The notes beneath the pieces are model-generated. The model had not been told where the DNA came from. It worked only from the letters and a program-made list of their open reading frames with translations, and ran no database searches. The position numbers and the translations under genes were made by a program. A stretch of DNA of 64,000 nucleotides from Zobellia amurskyensis (GTDB taxonomy: Bacteria > Bacteroidota > Bacteroidia > Flavobacteriales > Flavobacteriaceae). Positions 18,428 to 26,792 of the stretch are shown here, one piece after another. Position 1 is the first letter of the stretch; each line of letters starts with the position of its first letter. Location: contig NZ_RCNR01000017.1 of assembly GCF_009725985.1 (NCBI RefSeq), forward strand, positions 30,525 to 94,524, read 5' to 3'.

Positions 18428-18890
18428 TTTTAAATAGAGCTAAATTTAGTCGGTCAAATATTACAAAATAGTGTTACAATCTAAAAAAATACTAGATGTA
18501 TTACATGTAAACGGGCTTTTAAGGAATATCTTGCATTAAAAACGCAATATTTTTTAATTTCCGTTCAAATTAAAAACAGCGCACAAAGTACGCACATCTT
18601 TTGTAATTTCGCGGTCCTAAAAAAAAATTAGGCTCGCCCTAAGGTTTTTAGGCAAAAGAAATAGATTCAGTCATACTATAAAGCTATTTGTACCGTTATG
18701 ACTTTTAAGGCGGCATAGGTTATTTAAAAATACGAAGGCTCCTGTTTGACAAAATAATTTTTGGCAAATAAAATATTATGTGCAAATCATCGTTTTATAT
18801 GCCGAAAGTGACACTAAAAATTAATCAAAATAAAATAACCAACTGCGCTACCATTTTAGCAGTGGTACTATTTGAACTCAAGTCCTAATT
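18428..18890. other. Non-coding porV-gldJ divergent region (usual porU position)
   Basis: 463 bases with no open frame of useful length on either strand. It must hold the porV and gldJ promoters. A TAATTTCG box at 18604-18611 resembles the Bacteroidota -7 element TAnnTTTG on the plus strand, giving a gldJ leader of about 270 bases. Behind it, the five-mers CCTAA and TTAGG alternate four times between 18616 and 18652, so the leader can form alternative hairpins. No trace of a sortase reading frame was recognised. Confidence 0.5.
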
Positions 18891-20561
18891 ATGAAAAAAC
18901 AGTTTATCAAAGTTGTACTTTCTTGTGCAGTACTAGCGGGAGGTTTTACAGTTACCAGCTGTAAAAATTCCGGTTCCTCCAAAGATGTGTCAAGAGCCAC
19001 TGGCTGGAAAATAAACGCCAAAGAAGGTGGTTTTCAATACAATACGGATTTCAAAGAACAAGAAACAGCACCAGGTCTTGTATTTGTTGAGGGTGGTACT
19101 TTCACAAAAGGTAAGGTACAGGATGATGTTATGCACGATTGGAACAACACTCCTACATCGCAACACGTACAGTCTTTTTATATGGACGAAACCGAGGTAA
19201 CCAATGTTATGTACTTGGAGTATCTTGATTATCTAAAAAGTGTTTATCCTCCAGAAGACCCTAAATATACTAACATTTACAAAGGAGCCTTACCTGATAC
19301 CTTGGTATGGAGAAACCGATTAGGTTTTAACGAAACCATGACCAACAACTACTTAAGACATCCTGCTTACGCAGAATATCCTGTAGTAGGTGTAAACTGG
19401 GTTCAAGCAACACAGTTTGCCGAATGGCGTACAGACCGTGTAAACGAAGTTATGTTAGAGAGAGAAGGTTATTTGGCCAAAGATGCTAAATACCAAGCAG
19501 CGCAAGGTGAAGTTGCCGGTACTTTTAGTACAGAAGCCTATCTTAACAGACCTGAATCTGTTTATAACGGACAAATAGATTCTCTACAAGGAAAAGCTAA
19601 AAAAGACAGTGTAAATACATTTGCTAAAAGAAGTAGCGGTGTAATTATGCCAGAATATAGATTACCAACGGAAACTGAATGGGAGTATGCCGCACAGGCA
19701 AACCAAGGTAACCGAGAGTACAACAACTACAGAGGTAGAAAAAAATATCCTTGGGAAGGTGATTACACAAGAAACGGACAACGTGTTGGTAGAGGTGATC
19801 AGTTAGCCAACTTTAAGCAAGGTAAAGGAGATTACGGCGGAATTGCCGGATGGTCTGATGATGGTGCTGATATTACTGCACAAGTTATGTCCTATAAGCC
19901 TAATGACCTTGGTCTTTATGACATGGCAGGTAACGTTGCCGAGTGGGTAGCTGACGTATACAGACCTATAGTAGATGATGAAGTAAGTGATTTTAACTAC
20001 TACCGTGGTAACATATATATGAAAACCGCAATTGGAGAAGATGGCAAAGTAAACATTCTTAGAGATTCTGTAATGTACGATACCATGCCAAACGGAAAAA
20101 TAATTGCCGTTAACCTTCCTGGAGAAATTAAAATGGTACCTGTTGATGAAGAAGAAACGTATTTAAGAACAAACTTCTCTTCTAGTGACAATAGAGGATA
20201 CCGTGATGGTGATGCAGGCTCATCTAGATTCTTTGACCAATTTAGCGACGAAGAAGAAGAGCAAGCTGATAGCAAAAAAATGTACAACTCACCTAAACAC
20301 AGTGTTGAGCGTGATTCTGCAGGAAAATTGGTACGCCGTTATGACCACTCTAACAACAGATCAACTTTGATCAATGATGAAGTAAGAGTTTACAAAGGTG
20401 GATCATGGAGAGATAGAGCTTACTGGTTAGACCCAGCACAAAGAAGATATTTGCCACAATATATGGCTACTGACTATGTTGGTTTCAGATGTGCCATGTC
20501 TAGGGTTGGTTCTAAATCCAAAACAAAGAACAAAACACCAAGAGGAAAAAAAGTAAGATAA
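18891..20561 (+). CDS. gldJ: Gliding motility / type IX secretion lipoprotein GldJ
   Basis: Lipoprotein of 556 aa required in flavobacteria for gliding and stability of the GldK-linked type IX machinery. The signal sequence ends in TVTSC with acylated C24. The body is an FGE/SUMF1-like fold related to GldK: PGLVFVEGGTFTKG (about 62-75), MDETEVTN, YRLPTETEWEYAAQ, GLYDMAGNVAEWVAD, and the closing GGSWRDRAYWLDPAQRRYL...VGFRCAMSR. A basic tail (KTKNKTPRGKK) ends it. It is not expected to be catalytic. murF follows after a strong terminator, matching the conserved gldJ-murF order. Confidence 0.94.
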   Translation: MKKQFIKVVLSCAVLAGGFTVTSCKNSGSSKDVSRATGWKINAKEGGFQYNTDFKEQETAPGLVFVEGGTFTKGKVQDDVMHDWNNTPTSQHVQSFYMDETEVTNVMYLEYLDYLKSVYPPEDPKYTNIYKGALPDTLVWRNRLGFNETMTNNYLRHPAYAEYPVVGVNWVQATQFAEWRTDRVNEVMLEREGYLAKDAKYQAAQGEVAGTFSTEAYLNRPESVYNGQIDSLQGKAKKDSVNTFAKRSSGVIMPEYRLPTETEWEYAAQANQGNREYNNYRGRKKYPWEGDYTRNGQRVGRGDQLANFKQGKGDYGGIAGWSDDGADITAQVMSYKPNDLGLYDMAGNVAEWVADVYRPIVDDEVSDFNYYRGNIYMKTAIGEDGKVNILRDSVMYDTMPNGKIIAVNLPGEIKMVPVDEEETYLRTNFSSSDNRGYRDGDAGSSRFFDQFSDEEEEQADSKKMYNSPKHSVERDSAGKLVRRYDHSNNRSTLINDEVRVYKGGSWRDRAYWLDPAQRRYLPQYMATDYVGFRCAMSRVGSKSKTKNKTPRGKKVR

Positions 20562-20585
20562 GCTCTTAAAAAAATATATTTCTAG

Positions 20586-20618
20586 AAAGTCCCGGCACAG
20601 TATGCCGGGACTTTTTTT
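20586..20618 (+). terminator. Terminator of gldJ
   Basis: Perfect 12-bp stem AAAGTCCCGGCA / TGCCGGGACTTT with a 5-base loop and a T7 run. It lies 25 bases after the gldJ stop and overlaps any longer murF start, which helps to fix the murF start at 20632. Confidence 0.93.
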
Positions 20619-20631
20619 ATACTTTTACTTT

Positions 20632-21909
20632 ATGAAAACAGCTCAATTACACAATATCTTTTTAGAATTTCCTGAAATATGTACGGATACCAGGAAAATA
20701 AAAGAGAACAGTATTTTTTTCGCTTTAAAAGGTGATAACTTCAATGGAAACAAATATGCTTCTGCAGCATTAGAAAATGGTGCTGCATATGCCGTTATCG
20801 ATGAAAAGGAATACGCAGAGTCTGACAAACATATTTTAGTTGATGATGTCCTAAAGACACTACAAGAACTTGCTTCTTTTCACAGAAACTACTCCAACGC
20901 AAGAGTAATTGCATTAACGGGAAGCAACGGCAAAACAACTACCAAGGAACTGATCAATGCCGTGCTATCAAAAAAGTATCGCACAATCGCTACAAAAGGC
21001 AACCTCAACAATCATATAGGCGTACCCCTTACCCTACTCTCCATAAAAGAAGATACTGAAATCGCAATTGTGGAAATGGGCGCCAACCACCAGAAAGAAA
21101 TTGAATTCCTCTGTAGCTTGGCACTACCCGATTTTGGTTACATTACCAATTTTGGCAAAGCCCATATTGAAGGTTTTGGAAGCGAAGAAGGCGTGATTAA
21201 AGGCAAAAGTGAATTGTATGACTTTCTAACAAAGCACAATAAACATATTTTCATAAACGGAGACGACCCTATTCAATTTAAAAAATTAGGGAGCTACATC
21301 AAAAAGTATGGCTTCAGCTCTGATCAGAAAGAATTTTACAGAATAGAATTTCTCGGGGCCAACCCATTTGTAAAATTGTCTTTTGAAAACTGTAATATAG
21401 AATCTCAATTAATAGGAAGCTACAATTTCACAAACTGTGCAGCTGCTATTCTCATGGGCAAATACTTTAATGTTGGTGTTGACAAAATTAAAGACGCCAT
21501 AGAGAGCTACTCACCTAACAATAACCGTTCACAGATTATCTCCCATAAAGGGCACCAAATTATTCTTGACGCTTACAATGCCAACCCCACGAGCATGAAA
21601 GCTGCTCTGGAAAACTTCGCTCAAATGGAAGGCATCCATAAGGTTGCATTTTTAGGAGATATGTTTGAACTGGGAGAGATTGCTCCCGCAGAGCACCAGA
21701 ACATAGCCAATTTAGCTAGAGAACTAAATTTTGATGACGTAATATTGGTAGGCGAGAACTTTTACAAAACCAGTACATCTTACAAGAAACACAGTTCTTT
21801 CGGCGAGCTTAAGGATTTTTTAAAGGACCAAAAATTGAGCCCTGAAAGCCTTATATTGATAAAGGGATCACGAGGCATGGCTTTGGAACGAATTTTAGAT
21901 GTCGTTTAA
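20632..21909 (+). CDS. murF: UDP-N-acetylmuramoyl-tripeptide--D-Ala-D-Ala ligase
   Basis: Adds D-Ala-D-Ala to the UDP-MurNAc-tripeptide in the last cytosolic step of peptidoglycan precursor synthesis. From ATG 20632 the protein has 425 aa, with the Mur-ligase P-loop TGSNGKTTTKE at residues 96-106, the EMGANHQKEI block, NFGKAHIEGFGS, and LDAYNANPTSMKAAL in the central/C-terminal part. The upstream in-frame ATG at 20602 lies within the gldJ terminator hairpin and would add MPGLFLYFYF, so it is rejected. Normal length for the family. Confidence 0.96.
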   Translation: MKTAQLHNIFLEFPEICTDTRKIKENSIFFALKGDNFNGNKYASAALENGAAYAVIDEKEYAESDKHILVDDVLKTLQELASFHRNYSNARVIALTGSNGKTTTKELINAVLSKKYRTIATKGNLNNHIGVPLTLLSIKEDTEIAIVEMGANHQKEIEFLCSLALPDFGYITNFGKAHIEGFGSEEGVIKGKSELYDFLTKHNKHIFINGDDPIQFKKLGSYIKKYGFSSDQKEFYRIEFLGANPFVKLSFENCNIESQLIGSYNFTNCAAAILMGKYFNVGVDKIKDAIESYSPNNNRSQIISHKGHQIILDAYNANPTSMKAALENFAQMEGIHKVAFLGDMFELGEIAPAEHQNIANLARELNFDDVILVGENFYKTSTSYKKHSSFGELKDFLKDQKLSPESLILIKGSRGMALERILDVV

Positions 21910-21915
21910 ACTAAA

Positions 21916-21945
21916 AAAGGCAGTACTCTTTAGAGCACTGCCTTT
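21916..21945. terminator. Bidirectional terminator murF / MscS-type gene
   Basis: Stem AAAGGCAGTACTC / GAGCACTGCCTTT (one internal A-C mismatch) with a TTTA loop. It is flanked by A6 on the left, giving a U-tract for the minus strand, and lies between the two convergent stops. Confidence 0.8.
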
Positions 21946-21969
21946 ACAATTTATTATAATTGTTGATTA

Positions 21970-22794
21970 CTACTCCAACTTAACTCTATTTTCTACAATC
22001 TCTTTTATTGGCACTATTAGCTTTCCTTCTTTCGTATTTAAGGTTACGCTAATATTATCTATTGCCTCAATCGTACCTTCAATATCCGCAAATTTAACCT
22101 TATCTCCAGCGGCGTAATTTTTCCTCGCGTAAAAAGTCTTCAATAGACTCTCTACCACATTTCTAGACCCAAGACCAAGACCTAAGGCAAAGGCTAACAA
22201 GAACGCACCCAATATAAGTGTAAAATTGCTAGTAAACATAGAAGTATCTATCCCAGCTTGATTTAATGAGGTGATAGTAACAAAAATTACAATAATGTAA
22301 AAAACAATACTACTAACAAGCTTACCACCACCAAAACCCATAGAGTCAAAAACACTCTTTAAAGCAGATTTTATCAAATTTGCCGCATAAAGGCCAATCA
22401 TGAATATGACCATAGCACTTAGCAAAATTGGCAAGTAACGTAATAAGTTGGCAATTTCTTGAGAAATGATGGTCAACTCCACAATATCTGCGGCTACAAT
22501 TATGAAGACTAACAACAGTATCCATTTTACAAATTGCAGCAATACCTTTTCTATATCAATTTTAACGTTACTATCTCCGAATAGCCTGGCATCATTTATT
22601 TTATCAGACAGTTTTCCTACCTGAGCTACTTTAAAAACTTTTTTCAAAACAAAACGTACTATTTTGCTAATAGCCCCACCAATAAGTAAAATAACTATAG
22701 CCCCTAAAATATTGGGCAATGCAGATGCTATGTCACTTACAATAGTACTTAGGGTATTGAAAGTTAAATCTTTCCACTCTGAAACTTTCTCCAT
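21970..22794 (-). CDS. MscS-related small-conductance channel with TM-helix repeats
   Basis: Inner-membrane protein of 274 aa. Hydrophobic helices occur at about 24-46, 85-105, 117-140 and 160-180 (conserved TM-helix repeat type), then an MscS-like pore region FTLILGAFLLAFALGLGLGSRNVVESLLKTFYARKNYAAGDKVKF with the glycine/alanine-rich packing helix, and a short beta domain (GTIEAIDNISVTLNTKEGKLIVPIKEI). Likely gated by membrane tension, or a small-solute conductance, but this is inferred only from the family. It shares a strand with the sigma factor pair; the gap to the 63-aa gene is 18 bases. Confidence 0.82.
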   Translation of the reverse strand: MEKVSEWKDLTFNTLSTIVSDIASALPNILGAIVILLIGGAISKIVRFVLKKVFKVAQVGKLSDKINDARLFGDSNVKIDIEKVLLQFVKWILLLVFIIVAADIVELTIISQEIANLLRYLPILLSAMVIFMIGLYAANLIKSALKSVFDSMGFGGGKLVSSIVFYIIVIFVTITSLNQAGIDTSMFTSNFTLILGAFLLAFALGLGLGSRNVVESLLKTFYARKNYAAGDKVKFADIEGTIEAIDNISVTLNTKEGKLIVPIKEIVENRVKLE

Positions 22795-22812
22795 TTTCTT
22801 AGATGTTACTCG

Positions 22813-23004
22813 TTAATTAATATCGGGGTTGGTTTTGAATATATCTTCAATTGCAGACTTATAGTTGCATGTAAACAGGTTTGCCATGTCCATAACAAGT
22901 TTAGCCGAAGCTATATCATCCATAACCTTCTTTTTCAAATGAGGAGGAACCTCGTGTAACGAGTCTTCCATTTCCTTAAATGGGTTTTTCTTTTCCATAG
23001 ACAT
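22813..23004 (-). CDS. Small acidic/basic protein coupled to ECF sigma factor
   Basis: 63-residue soluble protein, not recognised as any named family. Its start overlaps the sigma factor stop (TAATG), so it is translationally coupled and should be made in a fixed ratio to it. The sequence is KNPFKEMEDSLHEVPPHLKKKVMDDIASAKLVMDMANLFTCNYKSAIEDIF, suggesting two to three amphipathic helices, and has one cysteine. There is no membrane segment and no zinc-binding HxxxCxxC anti-sigma motif. Position suggests a sigma-binding regulator; that is inference. Confidence 0.65.
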   Translation of the reverse strand: MSMEKKNPFKEMEDSLHEVPPHLKKKVMDDIASAKLVMDMANLFTCNYKSAIEDIFKTNPDIN

Positions 23005-23576
23005 TATGGTATTTTGTTATAAGCTTCCACAATTCGTGACTTTGCACGTTTTAGGCGCATTTTCACGGCGCTCTCCCCAATATCTAATATTGAGGTAAGC
23101 TCTTTTATCGATATATCGTCTTGATACTTTAAAAGCAATATTTTTTTATCTTCCGGGTCTACTAAATCTAAGGCTTTTTTAAGTTTTTCCGAGCGCATGT
23201 TAGCTATTTCCGCATCATCATCCACAACCGATATAGGTTTTGTAGATTGGGAAATAGAATCAGACTTATCGCTCATTAACCTTTGCTTATTCCTATTCAC
23301 ATAGTTTACACAAAAATTATAGGTGAACGCATACACCCAAGTAGAGAATTTTGATTTTCCTTTAAAACTTGAAAGTTTAACAAAGAGCATCAAAAAAACA
23401 TCTTGCGTAAGGTCTTGCGCTTCAGCTTGCGAATTAGAAAAGCTATAACACTTATTGTATACCCTTTGTGCATACCTGTCATAAAGCACGGCAAAAAGCA
23501 AAGCATCATTATGCCTAGCTATCTTGCGAACAAGCTCTTCATCCGACATTAATTCCGGTACTACTTCTGTTTCCAA
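23004..23576 (-). CDS. ECF-type RNA polymerase sigma factor
   Basis: Sigma-70 family ECF factor of 190 aa. Region 2 is seen in LFAVLYDRYAQRVYNKCYSFSNSQAEAQDLTQDVFLMLFVKLSSF...STWVYAFTYNFCVNYVNRNK. Region 4 is EDKKILLLKYQDDISIKELTSILDIGESAVKMRLKRAKSRI, with its helix-turn-helix. The linker between is serine/aspartate rich (about 105-135). It heads a possible operon with the coupled 63-aa gene and the MscS-type channel, which could place the channel under envelope or osmotic stress control. It is unlike the FecR-linked sigma factor at 51153. Confidence 0.9.
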   Translation of the reverse strand: METEVVPELMSDEELVRKIARHNDALLFAVLYDRYAQRVYNKCYSFSNSQAEAQDLTQDVFLMLFVKLSSFKGKSKFSTWVYAFTYNFCVNYVNRNKQRLMSDKSDSISQSTKPISVVDDDAEIANMRSEKLKKALDLVDPEDKKILLLKYQDDISIKELTSILDIGESAVKMRLKRAKSRIVEAYNKIP

Positions 23577-23840
23577 TATTTGGTTCTGGTTGCTAGTTAC
23601 TTAAATGCGACACAAAAATTGACGTAAAGTCACTTATATACCTTAATAGACTTATAAACGACATACAAAGGTAAAAATATAGTGTCAGGTATCACCTCCA
23701 AAGTAGAAAAGTAATCAATGCGACCTCTTGCGTATAAAAATGAATGGTCGTTACGTATTTTGAAGATAGCTAGCGCCTCGTAAGATTCCAACGGTTCCAG
23801 AACACATTAAAGCGTGTATTTTTATAAAAAGCATAAAAAA

Positions 23841-24053
23841 CTAAACACCCATCTTTTCGTGTTTCTTTCGGTAAGTGCTCTCTACATTTTTTATTCTTTC
23901 CTTACTCTTCTTTTCATCTTTAAGAGTTGTGTTTTTTTTATCCTTATCACTATAATCCGTAGAAAATAAAATATTGGGCAACATGACTACCATGCCCAAT
24001 AGGAATATGGCAATACTAATACTGAAAAAAACGAATACAAGATCATTCATCAT
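23841..24053 (-). CDS. Small single-span membrane protein
   Basis: 70-residue protein with one N-terminal membrane helix (residues 4-28, LVFVFFSISIAIFLLGMVVMLPNIL) and a highly charged Lys/Glu/Asp tail (YSDKDKKNTTLKDEKKSKERIKNVESTYRKKHEKM). No family was recognised. A similar layout is found in the next small frame at 24175-24345, 121 bases upstream on the same strand. Could be a small regulatory membrane protein or a translated but non-conserved frame. Confidence 0.45.
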   Translation of the reverse strand: MMNDLVFVFFSISIAIFLLGMVVMLPNILFSTDYSDKDKKNTTLKDEKKSKERIKNVESTYRKKHEKMGV

Positions 24054-24174
24054 ATAGTAGTTTAGTTAGTGTTTTTATTTAGACCCAACTTCTCATAAAA
24101 AGTCACTTAACACATATGAATACCTAATCCAAAACTTAGAAATAAAATTCAATTACCGAATCAATACATAGTCC

Positions 24175-24345
24175 CTATTTCTCCTTTACATTTTTTCTCA
24201 ATTTTGATTTGGTCTTTAGGAGCGAATATTTACCTCCTTCTTTAATATATTTTTTTGAAGACAAGACAGAAGGTATTACAAATACCACAATCACCAAGAA
24301 GATGATCAAACTAACTGCCAAAAGAAGAATAAACGGATTAAACAC
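24175..24345 (-). CDS. Possible 56-aa small membrane protein, GTG start
   Basis: Open frame of 57 codons starting at a GTG (an in-frame stop lies just upstream) and ending at TAG. The product MFNPFILLLAVSLIIFLVIV... has one long hydrophobic helix (residues 4-25) followed by a basic tail (SSKKYIKEGGKYSLLKTKSKLRKNVKEK). The topology matches that of the neighbouring 70-aa protein: short outside, one helix, charged cytosolic tail. The hydrophobic-then-basic pattern argues for a real gene, but no family or ribosome binding site supports it. Confidence 0.35.
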   Translation of the reverse strand: MFNPFILLLAVSLIIFLVIVVFVIPSVLSSKKYIKEGGKYSLLKTKSKLRKNVKEK

Positions 24346-24540
24346 ACTTAGGAATTAACTGGTTATACACTTAATAGGAAACCACTTAACACAAAAAGTC
24401 ACATTAAAAGACACAAATATTTAATTATTCTTCAAAAAAGAAAGAACACAGCCTGTGACCATTATTAATAACTTAAAAAATTATCCGTATTGCGAAACTA
24501 AATTGCAAATCTGACAGACTAAAATGAAGAGGGAAAAATG

Positions 24541-24615
24541 TGGGACATACTGGATTCGAACCAGTGACCTCTGCCCTGTCAAGGCAGCGCTCTAAACCAA
24601 CTGAGCTAATGACCC
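24541..24615 (-). tRNA. tRNA-Val (anticodon GAC)
   Basis: 75-nt cloverleaf on the minus strand. The acceptor arms GGGTCAT / ATGTCCC pair apart from one U-U at the fourth pair; D stem GCTC/GAGC; anticodon stem CTGCC/GGCAG with loop TTGACAG giving GAC; T arm ACTGG-TTCGAAC-CCAGT; discriminator A. CCA is not encoded. No clear terminator follows on the minus strand. Confidence 0.92.
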
Positions 24616-25048
24616 ATAAATAGTGGGCCAAAGGTAAAACTAATTTCGGATTAAGAAAACATAAATTAATCGACTTTAAGAATGCAAAAAATTATAAATC
24701 CTTTTACACAAATACTCAACAACTTACATTGGTAACGGCACCAAAATAAATTTAAAACTAAAACCAATTATTGCGTTGACGAATAAAGCTCCCCTAGTTT
24801 CACCCCTTTTTTTAAAACTACAAAAACTCAACATTGCACAGATTGACCATTTGTTGCACTATTCCTATCATTTAAAATATGTATTTTGCCGCAATCATAA
24901 TAAGTTTACGATAGTTTCACAAAGATTGACACATAATTTTACAGTATACACAAAACACGGCCCCATAGGCTAATGTTCAAACACAAAGTATTCTTTTTAT
25001 TACAACTATTCATTTTTAACCGAAACCAACAGATTAGAACCAAGGACT
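24616..25048. other. Intergenic region, nothing recognised
   Basis: Stretch between the tRNA-Val(GAC) gene and the cytochrome/LRR gene. It holds short open frames on the plus strand without coding character. Presumably it contains promoters for both divergent genes; no clear element stands out. Confidence 0.4.
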
Positions 25049-26419
25049 ATGATAGCATTAGAATTTACAACTTTTTTAGGACGCTTTCACCCTCTATTCG
25101 TGCACCTTCCTATTGGGTTTCTCTTTTTAGCAATTGTTTTGGAGTGGTACGAAAGCTTCAAAAAAACCGAAGTTAAAAGCAAATTAATTCCACTAGCCTG
25201 GTTACTGGGAGCATTAAGTGCATTAGGTGCCGCTGTTTCAGGTTGGTTCTTAGGTGAAACAGGTCTATACGAAGAAGAGCACCTTTTTGCCCACAGATGG
25301 CTAGGTATAGCATTGGTTATAACCGCTTTTATAGGATGGTATCTAAAAAGTAAACCAAAAGCTTTTCCTGTTAAATTGCAACACGGCTTTAATATTCTTC
25401 TACTGGCCATGCTCTTTATTGAAGGGCATAAAGGCGGGAATTTAACACATGGCGAAACGTATTTAACCGAGTATGCCCCCGCTCCTATTCAAAAACTATT
25501 GGGTGCCAAGGAAGGAAAAGACACAGGCCCATCGTTCACTACCCCAGATTCAGTTCAGGTGTATGCAGATTTAGTAGCACCAATTTTTGAGGCAAAATGC
25601 GTGGGTTGCCACAATGATGAAATAAAAAGAGGTGGATTGAACATGAGTCACCCAGATTCTTTACGAATGGGTGGTGAGAGTGAAAACGTGATTGCTGCCG
25701 GAAATACTCAAGAGAGTGAACTCTTCAGAAGAATTACACTTCCGCCAAAGAATATTAAATTCATGCCCCCAACTAACAATGCACTTACCTACGACGAAAT
25801 CAAGACCGTAGAATGGTGGATTGAACAAGGCGCTCCTTTTGAAGGCGCACTTACCAGCTTAAAAGTAACCGAAAACATAAAACCGGTTTTACTTAGACGT
25901 TATGGTATTGACACCAACCCAAAACCATGGTACGAAACTGTACAGCTCGAAAAATTGGACAGCACACAATTATCAAACCTGGTGCAAATAGGTTTTGAAA
26001 TCAAAACCTTAGGTCCAGAAAATTCACTATTAGATATCAAGTATTCCGGTTCCGATCTAACCCAAGAAAAACTCTCCGAACTTGAAAAAGTGAAAGAATA
26101 CATAACTTGGTTATCATTAGCTAACAGCAACATTACGGATGAACAGCTTTCCAGCGTTTCGCAATTCACGAACCTTACCCGTTTACAATTGGAGAAAACA
26201 GAAATTACCGATAAAGGAGTGGCACATTTGTCAGGATTGGAACATTTAGAAGCCTTAAACCTATACGGCACCAAAGTAACCGATGCGTGTTTACCTTATA
26301 TAGAAAAAATAAGCAGCCTTAAGCGAGTTTACTTATGGCAAACGGGAGTAAGTGCACAAACCGCAAAGAACATACAGGAGAACAATGAAAAATTGAAAAT
26401 CGTAATTGGAAAAGGGTAG
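25049..26419 (+). CDS. Membrane protein with DUF2231-like helices, cytochrome c domain and leucine-rich repeats
   Basis: Multidomain protein of 456 aa. Residues 1-130 carry four membrane helices with HPLFVHLPIGFLF and AHRWLG histidines typical of DUF2231, possible haem or metal sites. Residues about 168-280 are a planctomycete-type cytochrome c domain with haem motif C184-V-G-C187-H188 and a likely axial methionine in IKFMPPTNNAL. Residues about 320-456 are leucine-rich repeats (ITWLSLANSNITDEQL, LTRLQLEKTEITDKGV, LEALNLYGTKVTD, LKRVYLWQTGVS). Likely a membrane-anchored periplasmic electron-transfer or sensing protein; partners are not nearby. The gene stands alone, ended by its own terminator. 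Specific function unknown. Confidence 0.8.
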   Translation: MIALEFTTFLGRFHPLFVHLPIGFLFLAIVLEWYESFKKTEVKSKLIPLAWLLGALSALGAAVSGWFLGETGLYEEEHLFAHRWLGIALVITAFIGWYLKSKPKAFPVKLQHGFNILLLAMLFIEGHKGGNLTHGETYLTEYAPAPIQKLLGAKEGKDTGPSFTTPDSVQVYADLVAPIFEAKCVGCHNDEIKRGGLNMSHPDSLRMGGESENVIAAGNTQESELFRRITLPPKNIKFMPPTNNALTYDEIKTVEWWIEQGAPFEGALTSLKVTENIKPVLLRRYGIDTNPKPWYETVQLEKLDSTQLSNLVQIGFEIKTLGPENSLLDIKYSGSDLTQEKLSELEKVKEYITWLSLANSNITDEQLSSVSQFTNLTRLQLEKTEITDKGVAHLSGLEHLEALNLYGTKVTDACLPYIEKISSLKRVYLWQTGVSAQTAKNIQENNEKLKIVIGKG

Positions 26420-26440
26420 CCAATACATATTTACAATTTT

Positions 26441-26475
26441 AAAAAACCATCTAAATAATTTAGATGGTTTTTTTT
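26441..26475 (+). terminator. Terminator of the cytochrome/LRR gene
   Basis: Stem AAAAAACCATCTAAA / TTTAGATGGTTTTTT of 15 bp with a 3-base loop, ending in a T8 run, 22 bases after the stop codon. A-rich on the left, so it could also act in reverse. Confidence 0.88.
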
Positions 26476-26754
26476 ATGAGGAATAGTTAGTGGTTAGTCC
26501 ATTTGAAAAATATTGGACTACTCGCATTATTTTAAGCCCATTCCATTTCTTGATTTTAACACTCACGATGCAACACTTCGATACTTGTGGAAAAATTCTC
26601 CACATACTTTAGAGACAATCTTTAATTTTAAAAGTAAAACTTCTATGATTTTTTTATGCCCTTATAAACGAGCGGACATGTTTTGTGTGGAATGGACCCA
26701 ATATCGACCTAAAGATTCAAAGTAAAGGATGTAGGTCAGAAATGCCATAAAATG
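26476..26754. other. Intergenic region, nothing recognised
   Basis: About 280 bases between the cytochrome/LRR gene terminator and the terminator of the tRNA-Val(TAC) gene. A 70-codon open frame on the plus strand (26513-26725) has no recognisable family and no start context, and is not called. Confidence 0.4.
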
Positions 26755-26788
26755 AAAAAATCCTCAAACATTATAATGCTTGAGGATT
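26755..26788 (-). terminator. Terminator after tRNA-Val(TAC)
   Basis: Stem AATCCTCAA / TTGAGGATT with an extendable inner CATTATAATG palindrome, followed on the minus strand by a U6 run (A-run at 26755-26760). It begins 5 bases after the tRNA 3' end. Confidence 0.75.
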
Positions 26789-26792
26789 CTGG

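Noticed and set aside
18616..18652. Alternating CCTAA/TTAGG hairpins as a gldJ terminator or riboswitch
   Set aside because: Stems are only five base pairs; no known riboswitch consensus was recognised, so they are only mentioned with the intergenic region.
20602..20631. Longer start for murF
   Set aside because: The extra ten codons lie within the gldJ terminator hairpin and T-run and match nothing in the family.
24776..25176. Two open frames (65 and 67 codons) before the cytochrome/LRR gene
   Set aside because: The second overlaps the gene start in another frame; neither shows a family motif or coding character.
25087..25410. Minus-strand frame within the cytochrome/LRR gene
   Set aside because: Opposite a clearly coding membrane region; no motif.
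26513..26725. 70-codon open frame between terminators
   Set aside because: No motif or start context; composition looks like intergenic DNA.
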